Shown here: piece by piece, positions 57,843-64,000 of the stretch
Layout of the letters: each line of letters opens with the position of its first letter
Numbering within the stretch: position 1 is the first letter of the stretch
Assembly: GCF_963583255.1 (NCBI RefSeq)
Contig: NC_084813.1
Location: forward strand, 13,130,001 to 13,194,000
DNA: 64,000 nucleotides
Direction: 5' to 3'
DNA from: Pyrus communis
Lineage: Eukaryota; Streptophyta; Magnoliopsida; Rosales; Rosaceae
Made by a program: the position numbers and the translations under genes
The notes under the pieces: model-generated
What the model was told of the DNA's origin: nothing
The model's input: the letters and a program-made list of their open reading frames with translations, nothing else
The model's database searches: none

Positions 57843-59916
57843 TGATAAGAGCATATTTATGCGACTTAGTTAGGTTATTCTTGGGCATTTATGCTATTAT
57901 TTCCTAGTTAATGTCGTACTACAACTCATTTTCGTGCGTTTGTAGGTCCAAAGGGTTAAAGTACTAAGAAAGTGCATTTTGGTGCATTTTGGAGCAATTT
58001 TGGACACTATGTGGATAGCTTGCATATGGGCCAACATGGATGGACGAATTTGGAGTTCAAGAGGCTAGAAATATGATGAGAAGAGGAAGGAACTAAGTTC
58101 AAGACAAAGTGGATAAGGAAGTAGCTCAAAAGAGGAAACCCTATCCAAAACCTTATCCAAAACCTTATCTCATCTTATCCTATCCTAACCTTATCATGTC
58201 TTAATCCCAGCTGCAAGTGGACCTAAAAACATGATTTCTAGAAGCCTTATCTAACCCTAAAAGGGTGCCACACCCTTCCCCCTTTTATCTCTTCTAGAAA
58301 ACCCAAAATCAGCCACAAAACACCTAGTTTCTAGAAGGCCCAATTTTGGACGAATTTCCTAAACCTTTTTCCTTTTGGATTCTAATTTGTTAGGCCTCAT
58401 TCCTTGTGGATTTGGGTTACACAAATCCTTTTATGAAACTAATTGGGCCAAACCCTCTCCTAAGTGGATTTAACTTACCTATAGCCGAATTCTAGGGCCT
58501 TAATCCACCAAATCTGTTAAGTCTAACCCTAATCTACTTAACCCTAGGACTATATAGACATAAATTCAGCCAAAAATTCGTAGACCCCCTTATGTTATTC
58601 ATAAACCTATTGCCGCAACACCCTAGCCTCCATTCTTAACCTCCAAAAACCTCCATAAACCTCCATACACATCTGCCGCAACCCTACCACCATAATCAAC
58701 CATCCTCCATCCCTCTAAACAAGAAAACACCATCCAAAACCCCCCAATTCCACCACACACACCTTGTGCCGCAGCAAGGAGGAGGAAGAGGAGCCAAGCC
58801 GTGCATCAAATCCATCTTGGAATTGCTGAAACGTTTAGGTGTAATCTTTCTTATGATTTCAATGTTTAAATTCAATACTTTTTGTTGTGCAAGCATGAGG
58901 AACTAATCCCCTTTTGGCTAGGGGGGAATTTCGAAACCATGGTTATATTTGCATGATGATTTGATTACTTTCAGTTGTGATTTCATGAATGATGAATTCA
59001 ATTTACTTATCTGTTTTAATTAAAACTTGTTTATGTATATGAATTGAGAGTGCACGCTTAATTTGCATGCATAAACATGATGCTAGGGTATGAGGGAACT
59101 TCACCTAATTGTTTGGAACTTATATTCATGAGTAGTTAAGATTGTTGGTCACAATTATGTTAAGTAAATTCTTGGCATAAGTATCATGCGCTTTCATAGT
59201 TACGAATGCCTCGTCAACACCTATGATTTCCATAGAACCTAATGATCTTTGATTGTCTTTCTTTTATGCGCTTTCATATAGAAAACTTTTAAGGAATAAT
59301 TTGATTGCAATGCGCTAATTCCATTCAATTCAATGGCCTAAGGGAAATCTGAGAGTTAATTTAAGCGTACCTAATTAACTTGGGGTGTTGAGGTTCATAA
59401 ATTCATTGAATAAGCAACTGAAGATTGTGTTGTATGAAAGTATGCCATGTGTGGAGAAAAACCTCCTAGCCATCTCACCATCCACTTAATTCTATCAATT
59501 TCGTCCAAATCTGCCTAGTTTACATATTTGTTTTGTTTGTTTGATTTTCGTCCAAAACCAAATCCCCAATTGTCTTAGAGTGTCTAATTGGTTCAAATAT
59601 GTTTTAGATTGTGTTTTTAAGAGTTTTGAGTCAAGTTAGAACCAATTTTCGTCCAAGTTGTGTTTAGGCTCAAAACTGCCCAGTTTGTGTTTTTAGGCAG
59701 TTTTGAGTGCTTTTAGTCTAGTTTGAGTCTTGTGAACTTGTTTTGAGTTTTTTTTAAGTGAGTTAAGTGTTTTAAAGGTCAGTTTTATTTATTTGCGTCA
59801 GTTTAGAGTGTTTAGCAATCCCTCCTAATCCCCGGTGTAAGAACGATCCCTACTTATTTATATGCTACAATTGTCAAAAGAGGGTTAATTTGTGTGTTAA
59901 GTTAATTTTCGCATCA
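57843..59916 (+). mobile_element. solo LTR, family beta, copy 3
   Basis: It runs TGATAAGAGCATATTTATGC...TTTTCGCATCA with a perfect TSD TTAAA (57838-57842 and 59917-59921). Its length is 2074 bp. It shares with copies 1 and 2 the opening GCATATTTATGCGACTTAG, a CCTTATC-rich section, and near the end GATCCCTACTT and ACAATTGTCAAAAGAGGG. No PBS or PPT adjoins it. Confidence 0.9.
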
Positions 59917-59921
59917 TTAAA

Positions 59922-60400
59922 ACTTGAGATTAAATAACAACATTGGAATCTGCACGAGTCATAACTAGTCTCATTCATCTTTATACATAGTCTTAGTATT
60001 GTTCCTCTTAAGAAAGTGTAACAAAGAGGGCGTTCATAATGCTTGGCTAGCCTCTACAAATTTATTGTGGGAGTAATACTAATCACCTTAATTATTACTA
60101 TTGTATGAGTTTAAAAATTGAAATTTATGTTTATTCCCTATACAAATTTAAAATTTAAAATTGTTTAACAATAATAAATAAGATGATAAACAATACCATC
60201 AAAGCCCTGAGAGAAAGTAATGCATAGGCCTCTCTAAATTGGAGGAGGATTCTCTACCTTCCTAATCTTTCTACCCTTCCATGCCCTCCTATTTGAACAG
60301 TCACGATTAAACCACGTCAACGTCTTATATTGATTTTTTTATAAAAATAATAAGATAAAAAACAATATATGAAAAGAGAGAATAAAAAAAAAAAGAAATA
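59922..60400. other. intergenic DNA upstream of the proline-rich gene
   Basis: AT-rich. No ORF or transposon end supported. It probably contains distal promoter sequence of the gene at 61240. Confidence 0.4.
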
Positions 60401-60469
60401 GGAGAATAGAGTTATAAATTTGTTTCCTCACCATGACAGCACACCATTTGTCAAGTCACAACGCTGCAC

Positions 60470-60581
60470 TCACACACTCTCTCTCTCCCTCTCAGTCTCT
60501 CTCTCGTGTTGAGAAGCAGCTTAAAGATTCTTCCTAGGCAAATCATTCACCAAAATTAGCCTAACCGTTGAAGCCCGCGTA

Positions 60582-60613
<32 letters not shown>
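60470..60613. repeat. (CT)n tracts in the presumed 5' leader
   Basis: CT-rich runs at about 60475-60505 and a pure (CT)15 at 60584-60613. Pyrimidine-rich tracts of this kind are common around transcription starts and in 5' UTRs of plant genes. The gene at 61240 lies downstream on the same strand. Confidence 0.8.
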
Positions 60614-60615
<2 letters not shown>

Positions 60616-60619
60616 CCCC

Positions 60620-61239
60620 TGCCTCCGCTGTCCTTCTCGCTATCCGTCTCTGTTTCTGAGAAGGTGGCGAAGATCACACAGAAAAAGAACCAACTCTTCC
60701 CCCATTATACGTTCCAACTATCCATTTGACTCATTCTTCTAATTCTCGAGCAAAATCCCAAACACCCACGATTCCTTTGCCCAAATGATTTCCCTTTTTG
60801 CAACGAATTTGAACTTGGAATCGAGCATTTCTGACCAATCCACCATTTGACCAATTTGTTTTGATTCTCCTGAAGGTTAAATCGCAACGATCCGGACTCG
60901 AACAAGGTCAATTGAATTCATCCCAAAAACCCTAGACCCCTGGGGACCAAATCTATCAGGAACCTAGATTTCTGAGGCAGGCCCCAGGCGGAAGAAATCG
61001 AGCGTTTGGGGCCGGACCCATTTGACCCTTTTGGTCGAATTGTGAAAGGAAGGGAAAATCGCAGAGGAACTGATCCGGAAACTGCTCAGATTCAGAAACC
61101 CTAAGGTATTCCCTTTCTTTTGTTCTTTGAATTCAGAGCCTCGGAATTTTGGATTAGACCCAGATGCGAGAGTTCTCTGGAAACCCTAATCCAAGGCCTA
61201 ATTTGCCTTGAGAGTGCAAATCCTGTGGTCGTTGTTTTG
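60620..61239 (+). promoter_or_regulatory. presumed 5' UTR/leader of the proline-rich gene
   Basis: The composition rises in GC and AAACCCTAG/AAACCCTAA motifs appear at 60928 and 61097, typical of plant 5' leaders. CCTAAG followed by GTATTCCC at about 61104 could be a splice donor, but the next acceptor-like TTCAG is only about 30 bases away, too close for a normal intron. The exact transcript start is not visible. Confidence 0.4.
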
Positions 61240-61794
61240 ATGGAACCGCCATTTTCAAGCTTAGTCTTTGTGGTTTTGGGGTTTGCTATTAGCCTTTGTG
61301 CTCTTCTTGTCCAGACTCAATCTCAAAATGTTGGGGATGCCTTCTCGCAACCTCCCCCGCCACCATCTCCACCACCTCCATTACCACCTCCCCCGGCATC
61401 CCTGTCACCGCCACCTCCCAAATCTCTGTCCCCGCCACCTCCCGAATCTCTGTCCCCGCCACCTCCCGAATCTCTGTCCCCGCCACCTCCAGAATCTCTG
61501 ACATCGCTACCTCCAGAATCTCTGACCTCGCCTCCACCAGAATCTACAAACACAACGCCTCCCCCAGAATCTCTGAACTCGCCATCCCGGCCAAAATCTC
61601 CGAGCCCGCCCCCACCTCGTAAGAGGCATAAGCCTAGAAATGCTGGTCTTGGACATCCTCCGCCAGCCCATCGAGGCCACAATTACAATACGGGGAAGAA
61701 GATTGGACAGTTGTTTGTCGGTATCGCTGCCATTCTTCAGATTGGTGTTATTGGGTTCTTGGTTTTCAAGAGAAGGCAGCTTCTAAAAGTCTAG
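61240..61794 (+). CDS. proline-rich extensin-like single-pass membrane protein
   Basis: 184 codons. Residues about 5-27 are hydrophobic (SSLVFVVLGFAISLCALLVQ), a signal peptide or anchor. Residues about 35-125 are proline-rich, with at least five Ser-Pro4 extensin motifs in an 8-residue repeat PPPPESLS, suited to proline hydroxylation and glycosylation in the wall. A basic stretch RKRHKPRN follows. Residues about 155-175 (IGQLFVGIAAILQIGVIGFL) form a membrane helix ended by KRRQLLKV. The likely topology is outside Pro-rich domain, membrane helix, short basic tail inside. I chose ATG 61240 because it starts directly before the signal sequence. An in-frame ATG at 61120 would add 40 residues without signal character. 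No Tyr crosslink motif is seen, so it is extensin-like and not a classical extensin. The frame is intact. Confidence 0.8.
   Translation: MEPPFSSLVFVVLGFAISLCALLVQTQSQNVGDAFSQPPPPPSPPPPLPPPPASLSPPPPKSLSPPPPESLSPPPPESLSPPPPESLTSLPPESLTSPPPESTNTTPPPESLNSPSRPKSPSPPPPRKRHKPRNAGLGHPPPAHRGHNYNTGKKIGQLFVGIAAILQIGVIGFLVFKRRQLLKV
61395..61505 (+). repeat. 24-bp in-frame minisatellite coding PPPPESLS
   Basis: The unit CTGTCCCCGCCACCTCCCGA is followed by ATCT to give 24 bp. It occurs about four times in succession with few changes, and diverged units follow to about 61600. Repeat number can change without shifting the frame. Confidence 0.85.
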
Positions 61795-64000
61795 GATAGA
61801 TATGAGACTTGTTCTTGAATATTTTGGCAACAGATTTCGCACAAATTCTTTTGTTTCACTGAGCGCATTGTAGTTGGAGCTACTATTGGATTGGAAATTC
61901 TTCGATTGAGCACATAAGAGTGGGGCTTTATTGAATTGCGATTCTGTGGTGAATGGGCAGCAGTATATGAATCAAAGACAAATCTATATGAACTGCAAAT
62001 GGATTGGAGGATAGGTGGCTGCTCCGATTGGCCTCCTTGTGTTTGCTCTGTAAATGGGTTATTGTTGCTTGAAATTTTCTCCATGTTTCTTTCTTTCTAT
62101 GTTGATTTTTTTGTTCTTTAGCTTGTTTACACGGCTTATAATTTAAAGCAAGAGAAACCATTTTAGGATTTGTGTCTTCAGCTACTAGCCATTATTTTTC
62201 CTCCGCTAACTTTGACCTTCTGACTGTTTTACAATGTAGAAATCATGGAAGGATTATAATGACAATTTCTTAATTTCCCTTGTTGTGAAGATATCTAGTT
62301 GCAAAGTTTGTCCATGTGATTGTATACCAATGATAGGAATTACAATCACAATATCTAGATTTCTCTCTTTGAATATATCCAATCTTAGCTCTTGACATCT
62401 TGATAGATTGATCTCTATATGGTACATTTGTCAATGTTGTGTGTTGACTTCTGCAATGCTAGGACTAAGAGTAACTGCTAGAAATTCTGATTTTTGTTAT
62501 ATCTTACTTCTTTATGCTTACTGTAGAATATGCATCATTTTTTCCTTTTTGGTTTTCTGGTAGTATTTAGAAAATTGTCTCCTTGTAATTTGCTTCGGAA
62601 ACTGGACCTAGCTACATCTGCTGCATGCCTGCAAAGAGGTTCATTTTGAATATATTTAGGAGAACAGACACCATTGAAGTAGGAAGCGTAGCAGCTAAGT
62701 ATACTGTAAGAAATTAGCCTGGCCATGAAAACACAGGAAGATTTATGTGTTGATCCTGGTACGATGGAAAATACATGTTTCATACCAAGTTTTATTGCTT
62801 CCTTCAAAGTTAAGTTATTCTACATCGTAGTTTCCAGTTCCTAAATTGTTTCTCATCTTGAACCTACGAGTGCGAGATGTGAATTATGTATGTCACGTCA
62901 TTGGAAGGAGTTAGATGTGAATTTGATTTGTAATGTTTCTCAGCCTGAACCTTCTAAGTTTTCTCACTCTGCATTGGAGTCTTCTCATATATACATTCTT
63001 TCTGAGTTCCAAATTATGGGAAAAAATGTGTATTGACTCAACCTCCCTGCAGAAACCAAGTTTATCTGATTTAGATGTGTCATGTTCACTGAAGATATAT
63101 TTATGGATAGGAGCCTTATTCAAACATTGTACCGTGCTTGTTTTTCTGGTTCGGATAGTTTCCTTGATTCATTATTCTGCAGTGGAGGAAGATATGTAAT
63201 GGTTGTTTGATAGTTTCCTTGATTCATTGTGCTGCATTGGAGGAAGATATGTAAAGGTTGTTTGATTTACCTTATTATTTGACCATCAGGGGCATGGATT
63301 TGGTGAATCAATTATCAATTTGCAGCCGGTTTTGTGTTCTGTATGACATATGGAGTCCAGTGATACAGATTTTTGCCAGAAATCAGAAGTTTAAATCTAC
63401 TTTCACTGGTGACGAGGGCTGTTCTTCGTACCATTTGCGTTATGCTCAGATTGCGGAAGAAATACTGGCTCCTCGTTTTATAAGGGATGTGTTGGCCATC
63501 GAATTTATCTTTTTTCTGTTATGTTTATATTCTCAGTTGTAGATGACCGGATAAGAAGGGAAGACAGCGGTGATCTATGCTGAGTGATACTAGTCCTTGC
63601 TTTGCTTTCATGGAGCAAGATGAAGGGCTCATCTGGACGTGTAAACGGAGGACCATGGTGATGAGAAAAATGGCAGCTAGCTACTCAGTTTCCTTGCAGT
63701 AAGTACATGTGAAGTTGTGAACTGAGCACTAGTCTGAGGAAGTTGACTCCTCAAGGAGTTAGGTTGCACAAAGAGCATAATGTGGGCTGTTTGCACATAA
63801 TATAGTTCGTTCCTTGTAACTTGGAATTGACTCGACAAATTTTGCCTATTTTCTCTAACAAAAATGGAAAAAGATAGTCTGGCCAGTTGCGTGTGTTGAA
63901 ACTTCTAGGGGTATGGGGACAGACATGTCATATCCATTTCCTTCTGTGGTTTTCATTTTTCTCCGTGGAATGATCTTCGTTTCCTTCTTTTGGCGTCCTT
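61795..64000 (+). other. 3' flank of the proline-rich gene, no second gene resolved
   Basis: The first several hundred bases are probably 3' UTR. GGAAGATATGTAA with flanking TAGTTTCCTTGATTCATT repeats once at 63160-63250, a 60-70 bp tandem duplication. An open frame at 63258-63542 has no recognised motif. The end of the window (63540-64000) is GC-richer and could be an exon region of a neighbouring gene. I cannot support a call. Confidence 0.35.

Noticed and set aside
61289..61682. Gly/Asp-rich and Thr/Ser-rich ORFs overlapping the proline-rich gene on both strands
   Set aside because: They are other-frame shadows of the 24-bp repeat. The proline-rich frame has the signal sequence, membrane helix and a sensible end.
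1..64000. tRNA, rRNA or snRNA genes
   Set aside because: I looked for cloverleaf-like and conserved rRNA stretches by eye and saw none. Only tRNA-complementary primer binding sites of retroelements were seen. A tRNAscan or Rfam run could still find one.

Overview
The window is repeat-rich, AT-rich nuclear DNA from a flowering plant. Evidence for this: Ty1/copia and Ty3/gypsy pol relics, plant L1-type LINE relics, hAT, CACTA and PIF-like elements, a short plastid ndhF relic, and one plant cell-wall type gene. The gypsy gag and the hAT/solo-LTR families remind me of Rosaceae trees such as apple or pear. That is recall of sequence style, not a search result. I see no rRNA, no tRNA and no prokaryotic feature.

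Layout. 1-3202: minus-strand Ty3/gypsy leader and gag running off the left edge, then a 43-bp tandem repeat (3286-3489). 4145-7240 and 7841-15749: two non-autonomous hAT elements, each split by younger insertions. The second holds a complete young LTR retrotransposon (8158-15084, TSD ataat), and one of its LTRs holds a 2.3-kb solo-LTR-like element. 16034-20183: a CACTA-like element with captured gene-like sequence, split by another solo LTR. 21-24 kb: broken exons of an ATM kinase gene and a CACTA terminus. 23.9-29.2 kb: two LINE relics, one split by a solo LTR. 30-35.5 kb: broken copia sequence, two MITEs, and a short copia derivative with non-canonical TA...TA LTR ends. 36.9-39 kb: LINE 3' relic and a long-inverted-repeat element. 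40489-46596: a full-length but dead copia element with a hAT MITE in its RT. 47019-52497: a hAT element with a perfect 8-bp TSD, filled by about 11.5 tandem copies of a 346-347 bp unit. 52.7-54.8 kb: dead Ty3/gypsy. 55174-57298 and 57843-59916: two more solo LTRs. 61240-61794: the one convincing intact host gene, a proline-rich extensin-like membrane protein.

Six solo-LTR-like elements form two families, called alpha (5359, 8967, 55174) and beta (17995, 24145, 57843). Five of the six have perfect 5-bp TSDs. Because so many elements are nested with intact target duplications, the order of insertion can be read directly. The most distinctive observations are the satellite array inside a hAT element, the very recent alpha insertion inside a young LTR, the 28-bp copy of gypsy pol inside an alpha element, the pol-less LTR element with its own 242-aa ORF, and the captured ATM exons.
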